A stretch of 64,000 nucleotides of DNA from Gymnopus androsaceus JB14 (Eukaryota > Basidiomycota > Agaricomycetes > Agaricales > Omphalotaceae), in the NCBI GenBank assembly GCA_009733575.1, contig ML769414.1, positions 62,001-126,000 of the forward strand, written 5' to 3'. Each line of letters starts with the position of its first letter. Position 1 is the first letter of the stretch. The position numbers were made by a program, and so were the translations under genes. Shown piece by piece: positions 24,990-35,798 of the stretch. Below the pieces are notes generated by a model. It was given only the letters and a program-made list of their open reading frames with translations. It was not told the origin of the DNA and ran no database searches.

Positions 24990-25380
24990 CGTAGGTCCTT
25001 CGTTTGGAGATATGTGAGGTAATTTAGCTGTACTTTTCGTCGAAACAATGCAAACCAGCCTCAGTGTTTGGTTTGCTCGCATCTGAATGCTTGGTTTAGC
25101 GCAACTTCTCCTTGCATTCGTCAGGCACTAGCTGGCGCAACGGATCCGATGGTTTCAATCGATCCTACATTCTTGTTGGAGGTAACCTGCCTGGCCCTAC
25201 CGCATCGGGCTTAAAGGTAAGTTTAAGCCCTGCTAACAATGAATCAGGGCGATGCCATTTGATCAATAAGCTCACTAATGGTCCATGGAGATTCTCAGCC
25301 TGGAAAAATCCTCAGTGTGCACTAGGTAACTTTCATATTATTACTTCCACATTGTCTGAACGTCCGTGACAGTTAATCAG
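24990..25380 (+). repeat. Dispersed repeat, also at 33.95-34.35 kb and 37.60-38.09 kb
   Basis: Shares diverged stretches such as the GATGGTTTCA-TCGATC region with 37870-38000 and 34250-34320. In all three places the block precedes or replaces a peptide-gene block. No coding function could be supported. Confidence 0.35.
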
Positions 25381-25687
25381 TTTACGCGCAGCCCTACTAA
25401 CCGGACGATCCTTTTGCTGATCTCTACGACGTGGTAGTCTGAACGATACGATTTATCAAACGAAGAAAGGTTACACCAGAAAAGAGTGGCAGCCGACGTA
25501 TATACATAAATCATGGAGTCGGAGAAGTTTCAACGAGCGTTTTTAAAAATTGTCCACCAGGAATAAATAATGCCATGTCGGGCAGGCTCTGGTGTCTAAA
25601 AAATGAGCATAATGTATCAATAATGAACTGACCAATTTCCAAAGAAAATTAGAGATGCTCGCTCACCTCGAGATTGAATAAAAAACC

Positions 25688-25902
25688 TTAATGGTGAGAG
25701 ATTTGCTCAACGCACCAGAAGCACCACCGTGCTTCAGGTTGGTCACTGTAGTAGAAGAACAAAAAAACAGCGTGAGTTCCGAGCTGATCTAAGTGATGAA
25801 AAGAACGTACGGCTGAGGTGCTGGCAATGGGCTCGCGATGCTCGAAGAGGCGAGCAAAACGCAAACAAGAGTAAACTCGAACAGGTGGGTCCAGCGGGCC
25901 AT
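25688..25902 (-). CDS. Small secreted W-C-x-W-C peptide, copy 2 (49 aa)
   Basis: Exons 25811-25902 and 25688-25745, intron GTACGT to AG in the same phase-2 position as copies 1 and 3. Protein: MARWTHLFEFTLVCVLLA, then SSSIASPLPAPQP, then DQPEARWCFWCVEQISHH and stop. Compared with copy 1, the signal peptide and core are kept, while the residue between the two WC pairs and the C-terminal tail differ. The TATA-like GGTATAAG lies at 25983-25990. A spliced downstream segment follows the stop as in the other copies (donor right after CTCGAG, acceptor at TTTTTTAG). Confidence 0.7.
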
Positions 25903-26242
25903 AGTGTGTTCTTAGTTAGGAGGGTGAAAGGGTGTGCGTGGGACGGGGATGGGAGCTGCTTGAAAGAAGGATTCAGGCATTTCTTATACCTTTCTTTACC
26001 CTGAAACATGCCGCCTTCCCGCTCAACGCTCAATTTTTACTGGGTGCAATTGACTCAATTCAAAAAAACAAAATACGAAGTGGACCGTGGTGCCTTCGGA
26101 GATAGATTTTGACAAACATTGAAACGACGACCCTAGGCAATAGATACAGAAGACGAAACGAAAAATCGTGAGCTAGACAACCTTCAGCGAGCGGATAAGG
26201 TTTAATATTAGGCGCGCACTTTCCCCGCCTTTAGGTATGCTA

Positions 26243-26790
26243 AAGATATAATACTTTAAGATATTTAAATCACACCACCTCGAGGAGCAGAAAAAATGTA
26301 TCGCTTGATAAAGACGGTGCACCAGCGCTTTCATTCACTGGCACGACAAAGTTCCATTCGGCGCTGCAATAAATCGAAGGAAGTTTTCCACGAATGGAAT
26401 GGAATTCAGTATGATTGTGCGTACGGGTGACAGCTGAGAAGAAACTTTGGTATGGGCCAAAACCCAAATGCTCCTGTGGAATACTCGTTGCTTTGGAAAG
26501 AACAGAATCCCCACCGGACAGTTAAAGAAGGGATAGACAAAGGGCAACCCAAAGAGACGCTGGAGCAAAAAAACGCGTAAAGCTGCTCACAGACATGACG
26601 GGGGAAGGCGAAATGAAGCGTGCCTTTTTATTGAAAGTTTCCATCAATCAGCGTGCGTGACGATGATGATGACCACACGCGTATACTGTAACTCGCGTGA
26701 CAATTCAGGCATTTAATACTATAATACATGCATTCGCATAGATTCGCATGTGAGTCTCCTTCGTCAGCTCGTTTGGCCTCGATCTCATGT
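26243..26790 (-). pseudogene. 5' fragment of an arylsulfotransferase-like gene (third copy, promoter plus exons 1-2)
   Basis: The reverse complement matches 49140-49710, i.e. promoter, start codon, exon 1, intron 1 and exon 2 of the intact gene at 49358-51674. Recognisable pieces are GFGPYQSFFSA and AEWNFVVPVNESAGAPSLSS. The homopolymer run near the start codon is one T shorter than in the intact copy, which breaks the frame. Nothing of exons 3-11 is present. It is a truncated, dispersed duplicate. Confidence 0.75.
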
Positions 26791-27437
26791 CACCTCGACC
26801 TCACGATAAACGTGGGTAACAAGCCTGGAATGATGGCCCCTGTTGGCAGGCTTGTATCCCTGGATCCGCGAATTACCATACACTGCGAATAATTCCTCGA
26901 ATAATTGTAAAATATCTTCAAAAGGAAAAGGCCCTCAGGGCCTCTAGAATGTTGAGATAAGCCTCGGAAGGCAGCGGGAATATGCCTGGCTGTTCCGAAC
27001 TTTCATCATGGGAGTTCTTTTCAGGTCCGAATCTCCGTACTGCGCTCAACGCTCTGCGCGCGCATCATAAACTCTGCTCATTGTCCTCCCGACATCCCAA
27101 CCACCTGATAATCCCACACGATGGGACGGATTGATAATGATATAGGGCTATTGCTAGTAAAATGTATTGATTCTACTAAGGATCACACAGGCGCTTCACT
27201 GCCAGCTGCACCCAACTTCATTAATATGCGCCTCCCGCTCACTGTCATTTATATCTAAGAAGTTAATAATACATTCTTTTAATAATCTGCTTGCTTACTC
27301 GCTCTAGCACTCTTACTATATACAGTATTACTCTCACAGTTTAAAATCTTTTGATTCACTAAAAGCTCGACATTGTCCATAAACTTAGAAAAAATCGGTG
27401 AATGTAAAACGCGAATGAGGCATCTAAAAGATGTCCA

Positions 27438-28091
27438 TCAGGAGTTTTTGGAGCACCAAGAAAAAAAATTAAAAGAGTAAGAACTCACCAACATAAACTC
27501 ACGTTTTATGCTTACCCAAAAAAGAAAGATTGCAGCGGAACGAGTTGGTGGCTGTAAATCGCGAATAAAGCGCCAGTATAGGTTCATTAGCACTCTATGA
27601 GTCTCCAAGAATGAAGACAAAAGAGCTGAACTTACCAAGATAACTTCGAGTCTCCTCCCAGTACCTCTATTGTACAAAATCCGATGTTGCGGTGGAACGA
27701 ATTGGTGGGTATCAAACGCGAATGGTGCATTGGAAAGAAGTCCATTAGGACTCCCTGGAGCTCCAAGTACGAAAGTAAAAGAGGAGAATTTACCAAGATA
27801 ACTTTGAGTCTCCTCCTGGTACCTCTATTGTACAAAATCCGATGTTGAAGTGGAACAAACCGGTGGATGTAAAACGCGAATGGTGCATTGGAAAGAAGTC
27901 CATTAGGAGCTCCAACCCCTGGAGCTCCAAGTACAAGTAAAAGAGGAGAACTTACCAAGATAACTTCAAGTCTCCTCCCGGTACCTCTATTGTGCAAAAT
28001 CCGATGTTGCGGCGGAACGAATCATTGGATGTAAAACGCGAATGGTGCATTGGAAAGAAATCCATTAAGACTCTCTGGAGCTCCAAGTACG
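27438..28091 (-). repeat. Tandem ~158-bp units of left fold-back arm
   Basis: Four units spaced about 157-165 bp, recognisable by the landmark (on the minus strand) TTCCGCYGCAAC followed by a region ending ACAATAG|AGGTAC and then TATCTTG|GTAA. The same units occur in opposite order in the right arm. Confidence 0.75.
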
Positions 28092-29470
28092 AAAGAAAAA
28101 ATTCAAAAACTCGCTAACATAAATTCCTGTCTCCTCCCGCCTACCTAAAATGTTACACTAACATTGTGCAGTCTGGTGTTGAAATTATTCATGTAATTAT
28201 TAGTCCTTACCTCTTGCGCAATGCCGAGGTTTTGATGCCAGAAGTCAAGGCTCCCATCGCTTTCCAGGAGCGAGAACCTTCAGACTTGAAGTTGCTTTGG
28301 AAGTGGCGGTGTTTGAATAAGCCAGTAAAAGCAAACAAACCTCTTGCTCTTGTATTATTAGTAGTTTGGGAGTTATTTGAGGCTGTTAGAATGATGTAAT
28401 AGACAATCATGAGGGATGGTGGTGGTCAGAGGAAGAGACAAAAACTGTTCGTCAGTGCTCGGAAATGCGGTCCGTCGGGCGCTTGTTGCGAGTTCATTGT
28501 TCAAAACAACGACGGCATGCACGTAGATGTTACTCGATATGCTTCGGAACCATCGGAAATATCTTTGACCAGTATAAGGAGACCCCATCGCGAAATCTGC
28601 ATTTAAATAAACTGAAATGAGTTAGTAATGGTCTTGTAATGTGAAACCAAGTATCAAAACTCGAGTTCACTGTGCATAATAGTGAGCTCGAGGATTAATA
28701 AGTATATCTACTACTCTGTAGGTCTAGCAGTAGTATCTGGGTCATTGTAAGTACCTTATATACCAAGATCTCATCTACTGAGTTATGGTGTAATTCTCGA
28801 TGCTGTTTAACTTGCCTTTGTTATAGGATCTCATACTTGAAAGTAAGTAAGACTGGGTCGACTTTGCTTGACTGTTTTGAAAAGCTTCAATTTCACAGTT
28901 TATGTTTATATAGTACCCAGTATACCATTTCCAGACTTTGAAGCTACTGCATGAGTTTCTCCATCCTTGAGCTCACTGTTATGCATGGCAAACTCGAGTT
29001 TTGATGCACATTTCTGCAATGTAATCATATTGCACGCTATTTTGATTGAATTTTGGTGCAGTTTTCACTCACAATATGTGATACACTACTAAAAAATAAT
29101 ATCCGGTGAGTCCGAGAGCTATCCAAAACCATCTCCATACCCAGTGAGCTTTGCTGAGCGTTGATCATCCACAAAGTGCCTGTTGTCTACCGCGTTCTCA
29201 CACTCACTTCTTGCTTTCCTTCAGTGACGACGACCTTCTTCTACTGCGCTTTGGGTCTCAAGCCTTCATAAATAGTATTAGGGCAGTTTATTTATGCTTA
29301 TTCTAGGCTCTCACATTGTTGCTGACCTGCATACATCTCTTATACCCTGGATGACTTGCCACACTCAATGTTTGCTTCCCAAAGTACAAGCGCAAGTATG
29401 GAGGTTGTTTTGGTCAGTCAGTGTCAAATAGGGAGTCTTTATAGACCTCTTTTAGATGATTTACTTGTGC
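28092..29470. other. Central spacer of fold-back element
   Basis: AT-rich, with short ORFs on both strands (e.g. 28166-28399) but none with a recognisable domain. No transposase motif was found, so the element looks non-autonomous. Confidence 0.45.
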
Positions 29471-30230
29471 TTTACATCCACCGATTCGTTCCGCCGCAAC
29501 ATTGGATTTTGTACAATAGAGGTACCGGGAGGAGACTTGAAGTTATCTCGGTAAATTCTCCTCTTTTACTTTCGTACTTGGAGTTCCAGAGAGTCTTAAT
29601 GGATTTCTTTCCAATGCACCATTCGCGTTTTACATCCAATGATTCGTTCCGCCGCAACATCGGATTTTGCACAATAGAGGTACCGGGAGGAGACTTGAAG
29701 TTATCTTGGTAAGTTCTCCTCTTTTACTTTTGTACTTGGAGCTCCAGGGAGTCCTAATGGACTTCTTTCCAATGCACCATTCGCGTTTTACATCCACCGG
29801 TTTGTTCCACTTCAACATCGGATTTTGTACAATAGAGGTACCAGGAGGAGACTCAAAGTTATCTTGGTAAATTCTCCTCTTTTACTTTCGTACTTGGAGC
29901 TCCAGGGAGTCCTAATGGACTTCTTTCCAATGCACCATTCGCGTTTGATACCCACCAATTCGTTCCACCGCAACATCGGATTTTGTACAATAGAGGTACT
30001 GGGAGGAGACTCGAAGTTATCTTGGTAAGTTCAGCTCTTTTGTCTTCATTCTTGGAGACTCATAGAGTGCTAATGAACCTATACTGGCGCTTTATTCGCG
30101 ATTTACAGCCACCAACTCGTTCCGCTGCAATCTTTCTTTTTTGGGTAAGCATAAAACGTGAGTTTATGTTGGTGAGTTCTTACTCTTTTAATTTTTTTTC
30201 TTGGTGCTCCAAAAACTCCTGATGGACATC
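29471..30230 (+). repeat. Tandem ~158-bp units of right fold-back arm
   Basis: At least four units on the plus strand with the invariant block ACAATAG|AGGTACCGGGAGG and a GTAAG/GTAAA just after TATCTTG. A degenerate fifth unit lies near 30120-30230. Divergence between neighbouring units exceeds divergence between the two arms, so the inverted duplication is younger than the tandem array. Confidence 0.75.
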
Positions 30231-30662
30231 TTTTAGATGCCTCATTCGCGTTTTACATTCACCGATTTTTTCTAAGTTTATGGACAATGTCGAGCTTTTA
30301 GTGAATCAAAAGATTTTAAACTGTGAGAGTAATACTGTATATAGTAAGAGTGCTAGAGCGAGTAAGCAAGCAGATTATTAAAAGAATGTATTATTAACTT
30401 CTTAGATATAAATGACAGTGAGCGGGAGGCGCATATTAATGAAGTTGGGTGCAGCTGGCAGTGAAGCGCCTGTGTGATCCTTAGTAGAATCAATACATTT
30501 TACTAGCAATAGCCCTATATCATTATCAATCCGTCCCATCGTGTGGGATTATCAGGTGGTTGGGATGTCGGGAGGACAATGAGCAGAGTTTATGATGCGC
30601 GCGCAGAGCGTTGAGCGCAGTACGGAGATTCGGACCTGAAAAGAACTCCCATGATGAAAGTT

Positions 30663-30687
30663 NNNNNNNNNNNNNNNNNNNNNNNNN
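30663..30687. other. Assembly gap (25 N)
   Basis: Run of N. It lies exactly between the end of the inverted repeat and the start of the tandemly duplicated segment. Confidence 1.
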
Positions 30688-31021
30688 TTCTTAGCGCTTG
30701 TTTATCGTAATTTCGCCGTAAGTCCGGCGAGCTTACGGTCGCTTGCTTTGGGCGTTAATTGGTCCCTTGACGACGTCGACGGCGTTTTGCTCATTGATGA
30801 GCATGTGTTTCTCACCGCTCTGGTGGTAGGGAGATTCGATGAGGGCTCTAGAGTACCTCAGAGCACCTCGGGATCATTGACCTTTGCTCTTTTCTTCATT
30901 ATTTCTCATAAGCCGTTGCAAGCTGGATGGGTAAATGCGGCTGGCGGCTCGGCTCGGCTTGGGCAAAATCAGCTCGGCTTGCCAGCTCGAGCCAAATTCT
31001 GCCCGAGCCGTGGCAACACTA
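30688..31021. mobile_element. hAT-type MITE, right part only (first copy, cut by gap)
   Basis: Identical or nearly so to 36049-36382 of the complete element described at 35799-36382. It has the same right end CCGTGGCAACACTA followed by GCTCCAGT (31022-31029). The left part is lost in the N gap. Confidence 0.8.
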
Positions 31022-32000
31022 GCTCCAGTCGACATCGGCCATGTCTGGATAATACTTGACTTTAGAATCTGGCGTAGTCTAGGCCTGTATGACTTCGCCG
31101 GTGCTCCCCGGGTGCTCCTATTCGAAGGTGTCAGGATTTCCCAATGCGGCACAATCTCTCCGTATGCTTGGTCTCTAGCTCACTACATCGTTAGCTATAG
31201 AATGTTGATGGAATTCCATAGCTTGATCTATCCACGCTGGATCCGGATTAACCTGCCTAGAAGCAAACTCGATGTTGCCGGCCCTCAGGACAGTTCAATG
31301 GGAAATGCGAAGGAAATGATTCATGAAGCGCAAGAAATTAATGAGGGTGCAGGTGAGTTTCCAGGTAGTTTCCTCCGCAACGCTCTATTTATTAACTGGC
31401 TTTGAAGTTGTGCCTGGCATTGACGGGAGCCGTCGGCCGTCGAGATCACCGGCAACGAGATCATCGGAAAGACCTGCATACTTATGTACCTTGTAACAAT
31501 CCTTGTAACAATATGATGATTGTACCCTACCTTGATCTGTGTGATCATTGTTAAAGTGCTGCCAGTGTGCATTTTGCCATTGCTGCAGCCTGCTACTATA
31601 GTGATTTGTCTCAATCACTCTTCTATTATTTACTTTTACATATCCTGATTCCTCAATCTGCTGTATATCCTGGTGGAACCTCTGCATCCTGCTGAGCTTC
31701 CTCAGTGAGCCGTAAACCACTGTCAGTGTGCACCATGGGCTGTGTTGACCTTTGCTGATTTTGCTCCTGAATAACAGCAAGACGCTGCTGAAGCTTCATA
31801 GTCAGGGCATTTGCTGCATTCAGTTGCTCAATGGTACTACCACTACTATTTTGTTCAACAAGATCTAGCAAATTTTGTAAATTGCTCTTTGAAAATGGAT
31901 ATGTTATATTAAATGACTTACTTGTCATGGGCTGGCCTTTTGATGAAGGAAATTTCATGGATTGCATTGCAGAGAGCCAGTTTGGTAAAATTTTATTTTC
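30688..32000. repeat. Tandem duplication, block A copy 1
   Basis: Near-identical to 36049-37368. Differences are mostly single-base indels (for example AGAAGCAAAC here, AGAAGCCAAAC in copy 2). The stretch 31022-31420 occurs a third time at 40717-41130. This 0.4-kb part has no supported gene. Confidence 0.85.
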
Positions 32001-33319
32001 AGGGAAGTTGAGAGATATGAAAGGCTCTGCAGCAAGGTGTGTAAGTGCTTTTTTCCGCTTATGATTTCTCCACCACAGCATAGCTGCTACTGTGAAAAGG
32101 ATGATTGGTATTAGAGTACCCAAAACAGCCCCAACCACCAATCCAACTGATTGTGCAGCTTTGTGAGATGAAGGTGACATAGAAGGGGTGGTGTGGGTTG
32201 GACTGGGAGAAACAAACGGAGAAGGCGAAGTAAGTGATGCCTGCTCTGTTGCGGTGAGGGATGTCACATAAAAATAGCTGATATCTAATGTAGTTTCCGT
32301 TGGATCACCCTGGAGAAAGGTAACCACTACTGTATGCTCTCCAACACTGAGGTTAGAAACAGTGAACAGGGGCAGGTTGAGATTAAGATCTGAATTTTGC
32401 TGGGCTGGATGAAACTCGACCGGGGGTTCATTATCAATCTGATATGATGCAGTATTGGAAACATTAAAATTGACTACATCCCCATAGAGAGTCAAAGATG
32501 TTCCTGATTATTATTTTTGAAAAAATTAATAATAAACAACATAGAAATCATGACAGCTGTAGCTCAGCACTTACCATTAAATGTTACTGAGGCATTAGAA
32601 TTAGGAATTCCGGTTTCACGAGACCCATCAGGCTCAAGCTCTCCCAGTAACATGGGCACAACTGGATTTACAGACCAGCCTGGACCAAATGTGAGCATGC
32701 TATAATTTGTCCCATTATTGACAAGTCCGTTCCCTGCCTGTAAGATTTCTCCATTGAGGGTGGGGTTTCCAAGACTTTCGAATGTAATGTAGTCAAAAAG
32801 CCAACCCGTGGAATTCGGGAGATTTTTGATGTTGATCTCCAGCTCATGTTCCCCGGGAAATGAGCTGACGTTACTGGACTCGGCACGGTTGCGACACATT
32901 ATAATATTGTGCGCTGGAAAAATCGTCTGAGGGAGCTGAACAGTTTCTATAACTCTTCCGTCAAGAAAGCAACTGACATCCGGCAGCTGAGTGCCATTTC
33001 CCCGAGCATGAACATCATCCTGTTCAAGAGCACCAGTATTGTCCAGGCTACCATATACTCCGAGATACGAAGATCCTGCGTGGAATGATTCAATGGTGAG
33101 CTAACTGAGAGCTCAGTTTCAGCCTGCGTATTTTAACTCACCATTGAATCTAAAATTAACAGTGGCATTGTCTGTTGTGTAGTGCCAAGTGTTATTATAT
33201 CCTGGGCCGGTGATACTCTGAGATACTGGTGATCCCTCGGCAAAAGATAGATCAGACCAGGTGCCAGTATAGTTGAACCTTGGATCGGTGTCATCGACCA
33301 TAAACCACACGGTAGACAT
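31653..33319 (-). CDS. Single-pass membrane protein with N-glycosylated beta-type ectodomains, function unknown
   Basis: Read right to left. The start at 33319 gives STVWFMVDDTDPRFNYTG, followed by exons with an N-glycosylation-rich extracellular region. It has two similar-looking domains of ~130 residues each (one with DDTDPRFNYTGTW, the second with SLTLYGDVVNFNVSNTA). A Ser/Thr/Pro stalk (SPSPFVSPSPTHTTPSMSPS) leads to one transmembrane helix (VGLVVGAVLGTLIPIILFTV), a basic stop-transfer (RNHKRKK) and a ~130-residue cytosolic tail with a coiled-coil part (IEQLNAANALTMKLQQRLAV). This architecture is frequent in mushrooms but has no assigned role. A signal peptide was not identified, and a further 5' exon (up to ~33469) is possible. 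The 3' end is duplicated at 37017-37365. Confidence 0.65.
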
Positions 33320-33469
33320 TCCGTACGGCAGATATGAAGGGAGCGATTTGCAAAGTAGGAAATAAAGCGTTTGAACCACTGTTATGTGAGACTGAAGGTA
33401 AGAAAGTTCGCGAACTTCCTGCAAACCAGAAACTTTATAAATCGTCAAGGCTTTGTGTTTCCATGCCAC

Positions 33470-33954
33470 CTTTAGCCAATCAGTTCGTTGCCTCCTTAAA
33501 TCTGTGAGATTATCCGAGTCATAGTTCTAGAATAGAATAAAACAGCTCACCGTTTCTCAGCAACCTACAACAAGGCTCTAATATCGGTTCGACTGCGACC
33601 ATGGCTAATAAGCAGTGCAAATCCCTGATTTTACAGCCATGGTCCTGAAAACAGAAAGCTGTAATGAATTAATTATTCGTTTCACCAGCTGACATCTGGC
33701 AGTTTCTAAAAGATCCCTGAGCTCTGAGCTCAGTTAATGTTTGTAACGCAGTCAATACAAGTCAATTAGATGAACACCAGACGAAACAAAATTTTGATTA
33801 CTTATACCTATATACATCCTTCAGCGGGACTAGATCGAGCTGATAGTAGGAGTTTAGGTAGCTCACCTATCTTGTGCTTGACGACTGAAATCGCTGACAA
33901 GTCCAAGTTGAGCGCTGAGCTGTCCTTAATGTTGGTTCTCTAAGCTGTTGCAGC
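33470..33954. other. Spacer, no gene seen
   Basis: Upstream of the membrane-protein gene. No supported coding exon. Confidence 0.3.
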
Positions 33955-34353
33955 CTCCTGACCATCACTGGCACAAGTCGAAAACATAACCTTCGTTGTA
34001 TACCTCCCAGAAACGAGCCATTTCATGTCCAATAACCAAAATAAGTACCTTTCACTACAAATTTCTACGTCCAACAACAGCAAAACCACTTGATATGCAC
34101 TTCCCTTTCGTGCTTCTTACGTCCCAGCATAGAACGGACCGCCATTTCGCGATATGTAAGTTATTTAAGCTGTCACGCTGCTCGCCGATAATCACTTATA
34201 AGCGGACTCGAATATACGCTGACGATGCGTTGAATGTGTGAATACAGCTCGTTCCTTGTGCCTGACAGTTTTATTCGATCCTTCGAGTGCTGCCTCACAC
34301 TACACCTCAACCATTCCGCACTTGGGATCAGTCATAATCATACTGCATCGTCT
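33955..34353 (+). repeat. Dispersed repeat (copy of 37.60-38.09 kb)
   Basis: Diverged match to 37630-37960, for example the CGTGCTTCTTACGTCCCAGCATAGAACGGA region against its counterpart at 37792-37822. The peptide-gene block that follows the repeat in the second tandem unit is missing here. Confidence 0.45.
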
Positions 34354-35267
34354 AATATCGTGCTTGTCCGACGTTCTCCCTAAATCCTCAATTAGTGTAG
34401 ACACTTTCGGCGAAATGCAGGTCACATACGCAAACTCTCCTTCAACGTTCCCGGGAGGATCGTAACGGCACACCAAATATCCGGTTCCTCTACCTAAGAA
34501 ATTACATTGGTTGGAGATCCAACAGGCAACAGCTCTGGTGTTATTCCAGACGACCTAAGGATTTGAAGATAGATAATCGTTCAGCAGTTCATCCATCATT
34601 ATAGAAAGTGCTACCTGAGTGAAATGCCCAGTGTCTTCGGAGAAGGTCGGGTCGAAGTCTGAGAACCAGTGGGAAACATGATGGATGGCAGGAGGAACAT
34701 CTATATGCACTTACAGTTGTAGTCGGCTAGCAGGGGTTTTGATTCAGCATGAACAGAGATTGCGATTAGGGATGAATCGATGAACCAACGTACAAGCTTC
34801 AGCCATCCACATTGCCAGACCTTCACCGACATCGATTCCATTAGGAGATCGTGCGGCCTAATTTCGCGTCAACAACAATGAAGAAAAGAACTGAAGTAGC
34901 AAAACACACTATGTTCTCGCCATATTCCGGGTTTCCACTAGGAAGCGAGATAGTATGAGAACATACCGGTCCCAACTAGCGAATAGAGCTTGCCTATGGC
35001 CCCAGTAACACGAGTTTGCCCATTCCTCTGTCTCTGGATAAAGGTCTTCACTCCATACGAGCGGCCCAGCGCCAAACCTTGCACGATACCAGCTTGTGCA
35101 GGTCCACTGCATATTGAGCGAAACCCTCTTGTCGAGAATCGAGGGTGGAGTTTCGGCGAGAAATTAGTCGAGTTGGTGAATGTGACATTATTGGCAATAG
35201 CGGAAGAGATGCAAGTAAGGAGGATTGACGCAGACACAAAGGCGGAGTAAGGCGTGAATTTATGCAT
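34354..35267 (-). pseudogene. CAP/PR-1 superfamily secreted protein, copy 1, frame broken
   Basis: The start at 35267 gives a signal peptide (HKFTPYSAFVSASILLTC, ISSAIA). Exons to the left carry the CAP fold: YRARFGAGPLVWSEDLYP, EEWANSC and YWGH, then GNPEYGENI, NGIDVGEGLAMWMAEA, the signature EDTGHFTQVVWNNTRAVACW, and YLVCRYDPPGNVEGEFA. CAP proteins are secreted and often bind lipids or sterols in fungi. The intron after YWGH uses a GC donor (34993). Compared with copy 2, this copy has one extra base at ~35093 between DLHN and WYRARFG and one base fewer in the GGG-C-TTTC run upstream. The signal peptide is therefore not in frame with the CAP domain. Either a pseudogene or an uncorrected assembly error. 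Confidence 0.65.
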
Positions 35268-35798
35268 GATAACGATTCAGAATTGTCTGCAGTTGAAAAT
35301 CGAGCTACTGGAAAGGCTTTGTAGCGATACAGTACTGTAAGAGATTTTCAAACATCACATAAAAGATGATATAAGCGACTGACCTGGCGGTGGCTAAGGC
35401 GATTGATGCCTTTGGGCTTGCGTGGTTGAGAAGGATATTGAAGCGAGTTGGACGCGACTAACGAGACATTGACAGGTGATTATAAGCCTTTGAAAGGGAA
35501 GGAACGATTCTACAAAGCGATTTGCTGACAACTAACCAGATAGTATTGGGTGCTTGTTGAAGGTCGAAGTATGAAGTTGGTTGGGCGTCTAACTCGGGCG
35601 CCAACTTTCTCCAGTGTAAAAAATCGGAGTTCAAACTCTTCCAGCGCGGTGACTAATTACGCACTCTCCTTCGCTCCTGGGCTAGGCATAGTTTGAATTC
35701 GTTGCGCTTCAACAGAACTGCGACTTGAAGCTTGAAGGCCAACGTTTCTTTTCCTTGTGCGTGGGTTCATTGCTTTACTGCTGACTTGAAGCTCCAGT
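34354..35798. repeat. Tandem duplication, block B copy 1
   Basis: Near-identical to 39224-40724 (CAP gene, its promoter and ~500 bp further). In copy 1 it is followed by a MITE, in copy 2 directly by the block at 40717-41130. Confidence 0.85.

Larger units (their letters stand above)
26999..30662. mobile_element. Large fold-back element: ~1.1-kb inverted arms made of ~158-bp tandem units, ~1.47-kb centre
   Basis: Sequence 26999-28091 is repeated almost exactly, reverse-complemented, at about 29565-30662. The most obvious difference is a ~13-nt extra piece near 27907 in the left arm. Outer parts of the arms are single-copy. Inner parts are tandem units of about 158 bp (right-arm units starting near 29509, 29667, 29825, 29983). 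The centre 28092-29564 has no convincing gene. The overlapping 60-120 codon ORFs ending in KLSW are by-products of the repeats. Long internally repetitive inverted arms are the hallmark of Foldback-type elements. The right arm runs straight into an N gap, so the true right end and any target duplication are hidden. Confidence 0.7.

Noticed and set aside
27438..28091. Regular ~158-bp spacing considered as a CRISPR-like or satellite array
   Set aside because: There are no short identical repeats with unique spacers. Whole units are homologous and sit in the arms of an inverted repeat, in a eukaryotic genome.
29356..30222. Series of 60-120 codon ORFs with recurring RGTGRRLEVILVSS and KLSW
   Set aside because: They arise because the same 158-bp unit is open in one frame. 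They exist in mirror image in the other arm and show no domain or start context. Treated as repeats, not genes.
30748..31405. Overlapping plus and minus ORFs of 92-156 codons (repeated at 36109-36688)
   Set aside because: Both lie across the MITE end and the duplicated block, have no motifs and change length between copies because of single-base indels.
35108..35267. ORF 34938-35267 read as a separate 109-aa secreted protein
   Set aside because: Its second half (GIVQGLALGRSYGVK) is the wrong frame over the conserved CAP motif YRARFGAGPLVW. The signal peptide belongs to the CAP gene with a frame break.
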